From IDS-8 sp964491485 (lineage in GTDB: Bacteria; Pseudomonadota; Gammaproteobacteria; Steroidobacterales; Woeseiaceae), in NCBI GenBank assembly GCA_964491485.1, contig CAZBGV010000007.1:1-63155 (forward strand): DNA of 63,155 nucleotides. Direction: 5' to 3'. Under the pieces are notes generated by a model that saw nothing but the letters and a program-made list of their open reading frames with translations, was not told the DNA's origin and made no database searches. Position 1 is the stretch's first letter, and every line of letters starts with the position of its first letter. Made by a program: the position numbers and the translations under genes. Positions 31,276-40,037 of this stretch are shown here, in pieces.

Positions 31276-34200
31276 TCAGTCCGCCTGCGGCGCACTGGCG
31301 CCGGCGACCGTGGCCTGCGCGACGGCGCCCGGCGCCGGGATATCGTCGTTACGGGACACGCCGGGCACATCGGGCGGCTGCGCATCCCCGGCGGGGCCGA
31401 CCGCCGGATCCTCGGGGCCGATCGGGGGTGCCGACGGCATGCGGTAGGCGTAGCTGTCGATCGAGCCCAGGAAGCCGCTGCTGATCTCGTTCTTCGCGTA
31501 ACGGCCCGGCACCATGGCGGCGAGCCGGTCGAGGCTCTTCTGCACCCACGGATTGAAAACCCCGCGCAACAGGAGCTCGTGATTCGCCTCGTGCACCTGG
31601 ATCGCGCGCTCCTCGAACGGGTACGCCTGCTCCTCGATGGCGAGCTCGTAATCCTCGCGCTCGGCGGCGGTCAGGTTGGCCGGGCGCTCGGAGCCGACCA
31701 GCGCGTCGCTGAATGCGTAGTACGTCTCGGCCATGTAGTACGTCGCCGCCGCCGTCACGTCCGCCACCTCGTACTTGACGAGCGCATCGAGCGCGGCCAT
31801 CGCGGCGTCCATCCGCCGCTGCTTTTCGGCGAGGCTCTTCTCGAAGGGCTGCACGAGCTCGAGCTTCGCGAAGGCTTCGAACCGCTGCTCGGCTAGTACG
31901 AGAGCGGCATGTGCGGCCAGGTACCGGGTGCGGTCGGATCTCTCCCCGCCGGCGGCGGCGTCGAGCGCGACGATGCGCTTCAGCTCCTCGTGGTAGCGCG
32001 CGGTGTCGTTCCTCGACGCGAAGATCTCTGCCGCGTTCGTCCGCATCTCCAGCGCGACGTCGAGCGGCCGCGGGAACTCGTCCGCGTATTGCAGGTAGAG
32101 CCGCAAGGTGTTGTCGACGTCGCCCGCGTCGGCGTACAGCTTGCCCGCCGCGAGGATCGCCTGGCGCGCGAGCTCCTGGTCGTCCGTCTCCGCCGCGATA
32201 CGCTCGTGCTCGGCGGCCGAGCGCGCGAGCTCGCCTTCCTCGCGGTAGACGAACGCGAGCTGGCGGGTCGCCTCCTCGCTCAGCTCGTGCTTTGGAAAGG
32301 CCGTCCGGAATTCCTCCAGGACGCCCGCGGCCGCCGACCAGTCCTCGAGCTTGATGAGCGCCGCCGCGGCGTCGTACTCGGCGTTGCTGCGGATCGTCGA
32401 GGTCGGCGCGACGTCGCGGATGCGCAGGAAATGCGTCGCCGCCGTGCGGAAATCGCCGAGCACGTTGGCCTGCTCGCCCTGCTTGTAGATGGCGGCGGCA
32501 AGGCTGTCGATGAGCGCCGGGCGGGATTCGTCGCCGGCGTCCGTCAGCTCGAGGACTCGCGTGTACGCGTGCTCCGCCTCCGGGTACGCGGCGGTGTCGA
32601 TGGACGAGTTCGCCACCACCACCCAGGCCGAGCGCACGAGCGCGGGGTCCGCATGCGGATAGCGCTCGATCAGCTTGCGCGCCGCCGTAATGGCCGGCTC
32701 GAACTCCTTCATCGCGTACAGGTCGTCCGCCGCCGCGCCCAGCACGACCGGCGCCTCCTCGTGCTCCGGGAAAGTCTCGGCAAACCTGAGCGAGCTCGCC
32801 ACCGTCGCCCGCTTCGCCTCGAGCTGCGCGGCGCCGGTCACGATCTTCAGGTTCTCGCGGTGCGCGTAGACGGCCGCGTAGCCCGCCGCCGCCGCGCGCT
32901 CGTGCGGCCCGTAGTCGTAGGCAGTGCGCTCGTACTCGGCCGCCGCTTCGCCGAAGTTGCCGTTCTCGAGCAGGAGACCGGCGAGCTGGTAGTCGATCGA
33001 CGGCGACTCGGGGTCGGCCGGGAAGGACGCGAGGAACTCGCGGTACCAGTGCGCGGCCTCCGCGAAGCTCGCGGGCTTCTCGTCCTCCAGCGCCGCGTCC
33101 TGGTAGCGCGCATGGTAGTAGTTGGCGAGATCCGTGAGGTTGGTCTTCAGCAGCGCGAGGACGTCGGGCGACTCGTCCTTGTCGAAATAGCTCCAGTATT
33201 CGGCGCCCAGGGCATAGCGTGACGCAAACTCCTTTTTCGCCTCGACGACGAGCTGCGGAAATCCGCCTTGCTCGTAGATCTCCACGATGCGCATGCTGAA
33301 GTGCGGCGAGCGCGCGTGGAACGGGTTCTGCTCGATGAAGGAAGCGTAAACCGCGGCCGCGTCCTGGTAGCGAAGCTTGCCGAGATAGAACTCGCCGAGA
33401 TTGCTGTACAGGCGATCCGCGTAGCTCTTGTGCCCGAAGCGCGCGAAATACTCGTCGATCACCTCCGGGCCGCCGAGGTTCGAGAAGCTTAAGGAAATGA
33501 CGCGGAACGTGTCCGCGATCCGCTCGTCTTCCTCCTGCCCGACCTGGTCGAAGTCGTAGCCGACCGAGAGCCGGTAATCCAGCATCGCGAGGTAATACTG
33601 CAGCGCTTCCTCGTAGAGCTCCTGCTTGTAGAGCGACCACCCGAGTTTGTAGAGCGCGAGCTCGTAATACGACGAAGCGGAGCCGAGATCGACGATCGCC
33701 GTGTACGATTCCTCGGCATCGAGATACTGCTTGCGTACGAAATAGTATTCGCCGCGCCTGAAGAGCACTTCATCGACGTATTTCGAGTACGGGTATTCGC
33801 CGATAAGCCTCCCCATGACCTGCATGGCCTCGTCCACGCGCCCGAGCTCGTCGTAGGCGCGCGACATCTGGTAAAGGACCTGGTCGTTGCGTTCGTAGCG
33901 CGGGTAAAGCTCGAGGATTTTCTCGTAGGTCGCGATCGCCGCGGCGGGACCGGTCGGGAGGACCTGGACGGAGCCGTCCGGCAACAGCACGTCGCCGCGT
34001 GCCGCGCTGCTGCCGATCGCCTGCGGACCGGCCGCGCGTGCTTCGAATTCCCGGTCGGACTCGGAATCTTCCGCCTGGACCGGCGGGCCACGGGCGGCGG
34101 CAGCGAATTCCGGCGCATCGTGCCCGGCCGATTCCGGTGCCGCCATCTCGACGATGCGAGCGGCGGGCGTGTTCTCGCCCGGGCCGCCACCGATGATCCC

Positions 34201-34446
34201 GAACTGCTTTTCGATCTGCAGGTCCGCGAGGCGGCGCATCGCCTCCGGTGTCATCTCGTTCACGGGCGTTTCCTGGAGGTAGCGCCGGTAGCTCTGCGCG
34301 GCGAGATCCAGGCTGTCGTCGAGCCGCACGTCCTCTATCTCGGGCTCCACGCTGCGAAGCTCCGCGAGCGTGCCCTTCGGCGAAGTCGACGAGGCGCAAC
34401 CGCCGAGGGCGGTCGCGAGAGCGAGGCACGCGAGGCGGCGCATCAT
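31276..34446 (-). CDS. Very large TPR lipoprotein
   Basis: A 1056-residue lipoprotein. The signal peptide MRRLACLALATALGGC has a lipobox (LGGC), preceded by one extra Met, so the start is 34446 or 34443. Residues 30-160 hold a divergent region and a Gly/Pro/Glu-rich linker. From about 160 onward TPR-like repeats continue for most of the protein, for example YEKILELYPRYERNDQVLY, EEALQYYLAMLDYRLS and TAATHFLRIRDVAPTS. The C-terminal 60 residues are Pro/Ala-rich and disordered. The length is far above that of assembly factors such as BamD (about 245). Its start overlaps the stop of the preceding gene (ATGA). It probably forms a long solenoid scaffold in the periplasm for the ExbBD-AgmX machine. 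Confidence 0.85.
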   Translation of the reverse strand: MMRRLACLALATALGGCASSTSPKGTLAELRSVEPEIEDVRLDDSLDLAAQSYRRYLQETPVNEMTPEAMRRLADLQIEKQFGIIGGGPGENTPAARIVEMAAPESAGHDAPEFAAAARGPPVQAEDSESDREFEARAAGPQAIGSSAARGDVLLPDGSVQVLPTGPAAAIATYEKILELYPRYERNDQVLYQMSRAYDELGRVDEAMQVMGRLIGEYPYSKYVDEVLFRRGEYYFVRKQYLDAEESYTAIVDLGSASSYYELALYKLGWSLYKQELYEEALQYYLAMLDYRLSVGYDFDQVGQEEDERIADTFRVISLSFSNLGGPEVIDEYFARFGHKSYADRLYSNLGEFYLGKLRYQDAAAVYASFIEQNPFHARSPHFSMRIVEIYEQGGFPQLVVEAKKEFASRYALGAEYWSYFDKDESPDVLALLKTNLTDLANYYHARYQDAALEDEKPASFAEAAHWYREFLASFPADPESPSIDYQLAGLLLENGNFGEAAAEYERTAYDYGPHERAAAAGYAAVYAHRENLKIVTGAAQLEAKRATVASSLRFAETFPEHEEAPVVLGAAADDLYAMKEFEPAITAARKLIERYPHADPALVRSAWVVVANSSIDTAAYPEAEHAYTRVLELTDAGDESRPALIDSLAAAIYKQGEQANVLGDFRTAATHFLRIRDVAPTSTIRSNAEYDAAAALIKLEDWSAAAGVLEEFRTAFPKHELSEEATRQLAFVYREEGELARSAAEHERIAAETDDQELARQAILAAGKLYADAGDVDNTLRLYLQYADEFPRPLDVALEMRTNAAEIFASRNDTARYHEELKRIVALDAAAGGERSDRTRYLAAHAALVLAEQRFEAFAKLELVQPFEKSLAEKQRRMDAAMAALDALVKYEVADVTAAATYYMAETYYAFSDALVGSERPANLTAAEREDYELAIEEQAYPFEERAIQVHEANHELLLRGVFNPWVQKSLDRLAAMVPGRYAKNEISSGFLGSIDSYAYRMPSAPPIGPEDPAVGPAGDAQPPDVPGVSRNDDIPAPGAVAQATVAGASAPQAD

Positions 34447-36341
34447 GGCGATTTCGCCTCGCTCCTGGCCTGCGTCTGCGTCGCCCGGTCGTAGCTGTCG
34501 GCCAGCGCATAGCGGGCCTGGTCCTCGTAGGCGACCAGCCGCTGCCGGCGAGCAGTGAGCTCGTCGATCGCGACCACTTCGAGCGCGCGGCCCTGGCGCG
34601 CGAGCAGACGATCGACGTCCTCGATCGCCTCGGCGACGCGCGTGCGCAGCCGCTTGATCGGACGCTCGAAGCCTTCGTAGCCGTGCACGGCGGCCTGGCG
34701 CACGCGCACGAACTGCTCGTATTGCTCCCGGAGCGCGTCGACGGCGCCGTGCAGGTCACGGAGATTGCGATCGAGCGCGGTGAGCCGCTCGTGGTATTCG
34801 GTCAAGAGCGTAAAGGTGATCGCGCCGCGCAATCGGTTCAAGCGCCGGACCAACGCTTCACGGTTTGCTCCATCCGCGACGCCCTCGAGCTGCTGCTCGA
34901 GCTCGTCCGGGCGGAGCAGCGTCGCCCGTTCGCCGGCGGTGGCGAGGAACTCGGGCCGGGGCGCGGTCAGCATCGACTGCAGCTTCCGCTCGAGTGCCTC
35001 GTGCTGCTCGAGACGCAGGCGCATCCTGGAATCGAGCTTGCGGAACTGCTGATCGACACCCGGCAGCAGCGGCTCGTAGTGCTCACGGCGCAGGCGCACC
35101 ATGTCCTCGAAGGCGTCGAAACCCGACTGCCAGGACACGAGCTTGCGCTTCAGATCCGTCAGGTCGAGATAGTTCTGCAGCCCCGTCTGGAAGTCGTGCG
35201 AGGCGAGCAGCTCCATGAGGTAATAGGTCTCGGGCGTGTCCGGCAGCTGGCGCAAGCGGATCACCCAGTCCTTGTCCTGGCGGATCTCCTCGCGCACCAG
35301 CGCGTCGAGGAAATGGCCCTCTCGGATGCTTGCGATGGACGCATCCAGCTTGTCGATTTCGCCGGCATACGCGTCGAGCGCGCGGCCATACGCCAGCGCC
35401 GCGCGGCCGTGCACCTCGAGCTTCCCGTAGGCGAAAGGCAGCGCCAGCAGCGCCTCCTGGGTGGCGAGGTCGGTGACGTCGCGCTGCACGAGGATTTGCC
35501 ACGGCACGACGGCATGCCCGACGTTGCCGGCGTAGACGTCCGCCCAGCCGGAGCTCAGGAGCGCCTGCGCGGAAAACGGGCCTTCCAGCCGTACGCGGTC
35601 GAGATACCGCTTCGATTCGGCGTAGCGTCCGTCCTCGAAGAGCACCGTGCCGAGCACGAGGTTCGCCTTGTCGCGCATGGCGAGGGCGGCTTCGTCGCCA
35701 CCGCCCAGGCCGGCGCGGTCGAGCTGCTCGAAGGCCGCCTGCCGCCGTCCGTCCTCGAGCAGCGCGATGCCGAGGTTGTAGGCCACGAACGGCGCCAGGT
35801 CTTTCCCGCTCTGCATCCGCCCGAGCGTCGCGGCGGCATCCGCCGGCCGGTCGAGGGCAAGATAGACGTTCGCCCGCAGGAACTCGATGTCGTCGCGGAT
35901 GCGCTCGGGAATTTTTCCCTCGATGCGCGCGAGCGCGGTGAGCGCGTCCTCCATCTGGCCCTTCTGGAAATGGATGCGCGCCAGCCGGTAGGCGGCATCG
36001 TTGCGGACCTCCTCGTCCACGTCGCCTTCGAGCACGGCCTTGATGGCGCGTCCCGCACGGCGGTGCATGCGATAGCGCAGCTCGAAATCGCCGAGCTCGA
36101 AGTTCGCGTCGTCGATGTAATAGTTCAGCGTATCGAGGCTTGGCTCATCCACCTCGTAGTGCTGCATCACTTCCGTATCGAGGCGCGACAGCGCTTCGAA
36201 CCACTGTCCCTGCCAGGCGTAATACAGCGCTTCCCCGTACCAGGGATCCTCGAGCTCATCCGCGGGCGCGGGCCGCGCCGGGAACGAGGCGGCGAGCGAG
36301 GCCATGAGCAGCAGCCCGAGGCTGCGGAGGGGCGGACGCAT
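34443..36341 (-). CDS. Exported TPR and coiled-coil protein
   Basis: A 632-residue exported protein with signal peptide MRPPLRSLGLLLMASLAASFPARPAPA at ATG 36341. The frame is open upstream but overlaps the preceding gene there. Residues 35-330 contain TPR-like units (AAYRLARIHFQKGQMEDALTAL, YNLGIALLEDGRRQAAFEQL). Residues 400-620 are mainly long helices, probably coiled coil (RLRLEQHEALERKLQSML; LTEYHERLTALDRNLRDL). It lies 8 bases after the first gene of the operon and overlaps the large TPR lipoprotein gene. A periplasmic scaffold or stalk role is inferred from build and position; I recognise no named family. Confidence 0.8.
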   Translation of the reverse strand: MRPPLRSLGLLLMASLAASFPARPAPADELEDPWYGEALYYAWQGQWFEALSRLDTEVMQHYEVDEPSLDTLNYYIDDANFELGDFELRYRMHRRAGRAIKAVLEGDVDEEVRNDAAYRLARIHFQKGQMEDALTALARIEGKIPERIRDDIEFLRANVYLALDRPADAAATLGRMQSGKDLAPFVAYNLGIALLEDGRRQAAFEQLDRAGLGGGDEAALAMRDKANLVLGTVLFEDGRYAESKRYLDRVRLEGPFSAQALLSSGWADVYAGNVGHAVVPWQILVQRDVTDLATQEALLALPFAYGKLEVHGRAALAYGRALDAYAGEIDKLDASIASIREGHFLDALVREEIRQDKDWVIRLRQLPDTPETYYLMELLASHDFQTGLQNYLDLTDLKRKLVSWQSGFDAFEDMVRLRREHYEPLLPGVDQQFRKLDSRMRLRLEQHEALERKLQSMLTAPRPEFLATAGERATLLRPDELEQQLEGVADGANREALVRRLNRLRGAITFTLLTEYHERLTALDRNLRDLHGAVDALREQYEQFVRVRQAAVHGYEGFERPIKRLRTRVAEAIEDVDRLLARQGRALEVVAIDELTARRQRLVAYEDQARYALADSYDRATQTQARSEAKSP

Positions 36342-36349
36342 GGCAGGGT

Positions 36350-36865
36350 CTACCAGCTGCCGAGCTGGATTCCCGGGTCTCCGGAGGCCGCGAGCGTGAT
36401 GCCGAGAAGCTCCGGCTCGACCCCTTTCGTGAACGGGAACGTCTGCGAGCGGCTGAAGTCGTCGCCGCCGGAGCGCTTGCCGGAGACGGCCACCGCGATC
36501 TGGTGCTCGCCGGTCGGCACGTTGCCGGTGTAGATGCGTTGCACGCCGCCGTTCTGGAGCGCTTCGAGCTCCTTGAAGCTGTAGATGTAATGCGCGACGA
36601 GTCGACCGTCGATGGAGACCTGCACGGCATCGAGCCGGAAGTCTTCGCCGTCGGCAAGCTCGACGAACACGGCGACCTGCGTGTTCGACGGATAGAGCAG
36701 CTTCTCCTCGAGCAGGTTCAGCTCTGCGGAAATGGCGAGCACGTCGGATTTGATCTCCTGCACCTGCTCGTCGAGGCTGCGGATCTCCTGCCGGGAGGCA
36801 TCTTCCGCACGCACGGGGGCGCACAGGAGAGCGATCAGCAACGCGGTCCAGATACTCTTGGGCAT
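36350..36865 (-). CDS. Exported coiled-coil/beta-domain protein, first gene of the Exb operon
   Basis: A 171-residue exported protein with signal peptide MPKSIWTALLIALLCAPVRA at ATG 36865, preceded by GGGGGTGG. Residues 22-56 form a short coiled coil (ASRQEIRSLDEQVQEIKSDV...LNLLEEKLL). The rest is a beta-sandwich-like domain with TQVAVFVELADGEDFRLDAVQVSIDG and VPTGEHQIAVAVSGKRSGG. That pattern resembles carbohydrate-binding or surface-layer accessory domains, but I cannot assign a family. It heads a nine-gene operon reaching 27093 with gaps no larger than 43 bases. A palindromic site and a weak sigma-54-like sequence lie upstream. Confidence 0.8.
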   Translation of the reverse strand: MPKSIWTALLIALLCAPVRAEDASRQEIRSLDEQVQEIKSDVLAISAELNLLEEKLLYPSNTQVAVFVELADGEDFRLDAVQVSIDGRLVAHYIYSFKELEALQNGGVQRIYTGNVPTGEHQIAVAVSGKRSGGDDFSRSQTFPFTKGVEPELLGITLAASGDPGIQLGSW

Positions 36866-37302
36866 ACTCGAACCACCCCCTTCCCTGGCCGGGCGATCGG
36901 TGCGCGGCAACGGTGTCACCGTCCGGCCCGCCCGTCTCGATGCGCAGTGTTGACGAACGTCACACTGCGGACTGTGACGTAGCACGCAAAATTGCGGCGG
37001 TCGAAAAAGCGCCGCGGAGGGCGCCCGGGAGCCGCGCGGGCGACCCGCCGCCGGGCTTAAACCCGCGCCGTTGCGCGCTTTGCGGCGGATGCCGCGGTGC
37101 AGCATCGGGCTTTCGGGACCATTAGCGGGTCGTTCGCGGAACGTGAACGGCGTCACAGTTCCGGCATTTCAGCGGCTGCAGGCGGCACGCGCCGGCCGGT
37201 CCGACGGGGCGACGCCTGGGCGCGAGACAGGCACCCTCGCCGGCGGCCGGAGGGCGCCCTGGCCGGGGCTGTCGCGGCCTGATCCGGGCACGGGGCAGGC
37301 GG
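36866..37302. other. Intergenic region upstream of the Exb operon
   Basis: No convincing coding sequence. It should contain the promoter of the nine-gene operon. On the minus strand CGGTGACACCGTTGCC (36921-36906) has GG-N10-GC spacing and a TTGC element, a weak sigma-54 candidate about 40 bases upstream of the start at 36865. A palindrome is annotated separately. GTCACAGTTCCGG near 37154 repeats the GTCACA half-site. Confidence 0.5.
36959..36978. promoter_or_regulatory. Palindromic operator candidate GTCACA-N8-TGTGAC
   Basis: GTCACA and TGTGAC are perfect arms separated by 8 bases, about 95 bases upstream of the start at 36865. It looks like a dimeric regulator site. Its position relative to the sigma-54-like sequence would suit an activator, but the binding protein is unknown. 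Confidence 0.5.
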
Positions 37303-37331
37303 TTGTCTCGGCCGGGCAGGCGTTCTAGACT
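37303..37331 (+). promoter_or_regulatory. Sigma-70 promoter of tRNA-Val
   Basis: TTGTCT and TAGACT are separated by 17 bases, and a GC-rich discriminator precedes the tRNA at 37349. Spacing and position fit a stable-RNA promoter. Confidence 0.6.
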
Positions 37332-37348
37332 TGCCGTCCCTCACGGTC

Positions 37349-37423
37349 GGGCGGTTAGCTCAGCGGTAGAGCACTGCTTTCACACGGCAGGGGTCGCTGG
37401 TTCAATCCCAGCACCGCCCACCA
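37349..37423 (+). tRNA. tRNA-Val (anticodon CAC)
   Basis: A complete 75-base tRNA. The acceptor GGGCGGT pairs with ACCGCCC, the D arm is GCTC/GAGC, and the anticodon stem CTGCT/GGCAG closes the loop TTCACAC. The T arm is GCTGG-TTCAATC-CCAGC. Discriminator A and an encoded CCA end it. Anticodon CAC reads GUG. Confidence 0.95.
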
Positions 37424-37531
37424 TCCCGTCACTTCCCCTGCCCGGCGATCAGCGGCCGGAACGCACGCTGCACGTTCAGCCGAGCACCATCCCCGGGAGG
37501 GCGAGCGCCAGGTTGCGCTTCGCGCGCTGCA

Positions 37532-38320
37532 TTACCCTGCACTCCGCATGAACGTGAGCTGTCCGGTGGTGGTCTCGGTATAAACGGCATCGCCCGCCGT
37601 GCCCCGGCTGGTGAACACGGTCAACGTGAGCACGCCGCTCGAGAACCCGAGGCTGCCGGCCATCGACCGGCAGATGCCCGCGCTGTTGATCCCGATACCG
37701 ACGGAAAGTCCCTGGCACGGAAGGCCTCCGGACAAGGCATCCACGTCGGTGAAGCCGAGCGCCGGGTGCTGACCCGTCGCCGTGTACCACTGGCCGACGA
37801 CGTAGCCCACGGAGGGATTGTTGAGCACCAGCTCGAGGCGCAGGCTCGAATCCTCGCGGCAGACCCAGAGCCCACTGATCGGATCGCCGCTCGCTTCCTG
37901 TTGTCCCATCGTGAGCTCCGGCGCGGCGCCCGGCCCGGCGTCCTTCTGCGGTGTATAGATCAGCTTGTCGATGTAGGTTCCCGCATCCGCCAGCCCGGGA
38001 AAATCGCAAGTCGCGACCATCGCGTGCATCAGGTAAATCGTAGGTTGCGCGCCGCTCACGTCGAGCTGCCCGCTCAGGCCCGATACCCAGTGCCAGCTCG
38101 GATCGCCCTTGCCCCCCGTGAAAGAACGCCAGTAGATCGCAAGCGCCACGCTCTGGCCGAGCTCGGGTGTCGGATCTTTGGCGTCCGCCATGCCGACCAC
38201 GTAGTACTCTCCAGTGGACCCGGTCGAGGACTTGTACGTCCCCGTCACCATGCCCCCGAGCCGCTGCTTGAGCTCCACGACGGAGCCGTAGCTGTTCGTC
38301 CACACGCCGGTCACGCTCAT
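37532..38320 (-). CDS. Tandem avidin-like protein
   Basis: A 262-residue protein made of two avidin-fold halves. Residues 3-125 match the streptavidin pattern. GVWTNSYGS (Asn9 and Ser13 correspond to the biotin-contacting Asn23 and Ser27), VTGTYKSS (Tyr29 and Ser31 for Tyr43 and Ser45) and YWRS with a following WHW (Trp64 and Trp78 for Trp79 and Trp92) are at near-identical spacing. The positions of Trp108, Trp120 and Asp128 are not conserved. Residues 147-258 are a more divergent copy (ISGLWVCREDSSLRLEL, VVGQWYTATG, TTTGQLTFMR). No signal peptide is visible, so it may be cytoplasmic, unlike most avidins. It lies 37 bases after the hydantoinase B gene on the same strand. Biotin or another cyclic urea is a likely ligand, unproven. 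Confidence 0.75.
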   Translation of the reverse strand: MSVTGVWTNSYGSVVELKQRLGGMVTGTYKSSTGSTGEYYVVGMADAKDPTPELGQSVALAIYWRSFTGGKGDPSWHWVSGLSGQLDVSGAQPTIYLMHAMVATCDFPGLADAGTYIDKLIYTPQKDAGPGAAPELTMGQQEASGDPISGLWVCREDSSLRLELVLNNPSVGYVVGQWYTATGQHPALGFTDVDALSGGLPCQGLSVGIGINSAGICRSMAGSLGFSSGVLTLTVFTSRGTAGDAVYTETTTGQLTFMRSAG

Positions 38321-38357
38321 GCCGGCCGCCCGCTTCGTCCGGTTTTGATGGCCGCAG

Positions 38358-40037
38358 TCAGCCCGTGTCGGCAACGCCGTAGTAGCGCTTCGCCTGCGCG
38401 GCCGTGATGTAGCCGTTCTTGAGATCGGCCAGCACCTTCTCGCGCGGCCGCTCCGCCGGGTTGCCGAATCCCCCGCCGGTCGCGGAGATCAGGCGAAAGA
38501 CGTCGCCGCACTCGCCGCGCAACGCCGTCACCATCGTGTAACGGACCCGCTCGCCGTTCTTCTTGAGGTGCCAGGCCTCGTTGATCGAGCCTTCGCGCCC
38601 GCCGGCCATGCCCCAGGGGCGGCTCGCGGTGCGCGTCGCGGAATAGGTGAGCCAGGCCTCCTCGGCCGTGATGCGGTAATCGAGCACGACGCCCTTGCCG
38701 CCACGGAAGCGGCCTTCGCCGCCGTCTTCGTCGTGAAACGCATAGCGGTCGATCTCGAAACCGTAGCGGCTCTCGGCCAGCTCAATCGGGATGTTGAAGG
38801 TTTCGCCGTTGGCGCAGCAGAACTGCCCGTTATCGCCATCCCGTCCTTCGGAAGCGCCCCAGCCGCCGAGCAGCGGCTCGCCCATCACGAACAGCTTGCC
38901 GGTACCCGGATGCAACCCCGAGATGAAGGTCGCCCCCACGGTACGCTGGTGACCCGCGGGCAACCGGTCCGGCACGGCAGCGGCGAGGGCCTTCCACATC
39001 ACTTCGATGGCGGCGAGCAGCCCTTCGTAGTAGATCGAAACCGGTGCGGGCGACACCGCCGAGACCAGCGTGCCCGGAGGACAGCGCACTTCCAGCGCGC
39101 GGAAACAGCCTCCGTTGGCCGGTATCTCGGTGTTGGTGACCGCCTTGAAAGCACATCGGGCGCCGGTGACGAGTCCCGTGTAGCTGCAGTTGACGGGCCC
39201 CGGCGCCTGGGGATCGGTGCCCGAGAAATCGGCGATCATGCGCTCGTCGGTGATCGTGACCTTCACCCGCACCGTGAACGGCCCGTTCCCGAGTCCGTCC
39301 TCCTCCACCACGTCCTCCGCCTCGAATGTGCCTTTCGGGAGGCGCGAAAGCTCCACCCGGGTCATGCGCTCCCCGTAATCGAGCAGTTCCCGCATCGCGT
39401 CCAGCACGGTGGCTTCGCCGTATTTCTCGACCAGCTCGATGATCCGCTTCGCGCCGACCTTGCAGGCGGCGATGCCGGCGTGCATGTCGCCAAGTGTGCT
39501 GTCGGGCAGCCGGACGTTTGCCCGGATGATCCCGATCAGCGCCTCGTTCATGCGACCGCGGTCGCAGAGCTTGAGGAACCGGAAGTGCAGGCCCTCCTGG
39601 AAAATCTCGGTGGACAGTGTCGAGACACTCCCGGGATACGAGCCGCCGACCTCGGTCCAGTGCGCCTTGTTGACGGTCCACGCCAGCAGGCGCTCCCCGT
39701 GAAACACCGGGTAAATGATGACCACGTCGGAAAGGTGCGTGCCGCCTCCTTCGTACGGCGTGTTCGTGATGAAGATATCGCCCGGGTGCACGTCGCTGCC
39801 GTGGTGCTCCAGGGTGCTCTGCACGGCGGTATCGAGGGTAGCGAGGAAAGCCGTCACCCCGTTGCCCTGCGCGAGCAGATTCCCCGTTGCATCCGTGGCT
39901 CCGACCGCAAAATCCGTGGTCTCGTAGATGATCGGGCTCATCGACGTGCGGATCATCGCGTCGAACATCTCGGTGCCGACCGCGACCAGCGCATCCTTGA
40001 TGATTTCACGCGTGAACGGATCGCCCTGCATGCTCAT
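38358..40037 (-). CDS. hyuB: Hydantoinase/oxoprolinase subunit B (HyuB family)
   Basis: A 559-residue HyuB-type subunit of ATP-dependent hydantoinase/5-oxoprolinase/acetone-carboxylase-like enzymes. Typical elements are the start DPFTREIIKDALVAVGTEMFDAM, the GNGVTAFLATLDTAV region, HPGDIFITNTPYEGGGTHLSDV, and late glycine-rich GGEGRFRGGKGVVLDYRI and GGGFGNPAERP. The length is normal for separate B subunits. Its ATG overlaps the hyuA stop (ATGA), so A and B are co-translated. With HyuA it should use ATP to open, or carboxylate on, a lactam or imide-type substrate. Which one cannot be told from sequence; the neighbouring avidin-like gene makes a cyclic ureide plausible. Confidence 0.92.
   Translation of the reverse strand: MSMQGDPFTREIIKDALVAVGTEMFDAMIRTSMSPIIYETTDFAVGATDATGNLLAQGNGVTAFLATLDTAVQSTLEHHGSDVHPGDIFITNTPYEGGGTHLSDVVIIYPVFHGERLLAWTVNKAHWTEVGGSYPGSVSTLSTEIFQEGLHFRFLKLCDRGRMNEALIGIIRANVRLPDSTLGDMHAGIAACKVGAKRIIELVEKYGEATVLDAMRELLDYGERMTRVELSRLPKGTFEAEDVVEEDGLGNGPFTVRVKVTITDERMIADFSGTDPQAPGPVNCSYTGLVTGARCAFKAVTNTEIPANGGCFRALEVRCPPGTLVSAVSPAPVSIYYEGLLAAIEVMWKALAAAVPDRLPAGHQRTVGATFISGLHPGTGKLFVMGEPLLGGWGASEGRDGDNGQFCCANGETFNIPIELAESRYGFEIDRYAFHDEDGGEGRFRGGKGVVLDYRITAEEAWLTYSATRTASRPWGMAGGREGSINEAWHLKKNGERVRYTMVTALRGECGDVFRLISATGGGFGNPAERPREKVLADLKNGYITAAQAKRYYGVADTG

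Noticed and set aside
34248..36533. 761-codon plus-strand frame opposite the TPR gene
   Set aside because: Antisense shadow of a long GC-rich gene; the minus strand has signal peptide, TPRs and operon spacing.
37349..37423. tRNA-Val as an integration site of a genomic island
   Set aside because: No integrase, no repeat of the tRNA 3' end and no shift in composition on either side.
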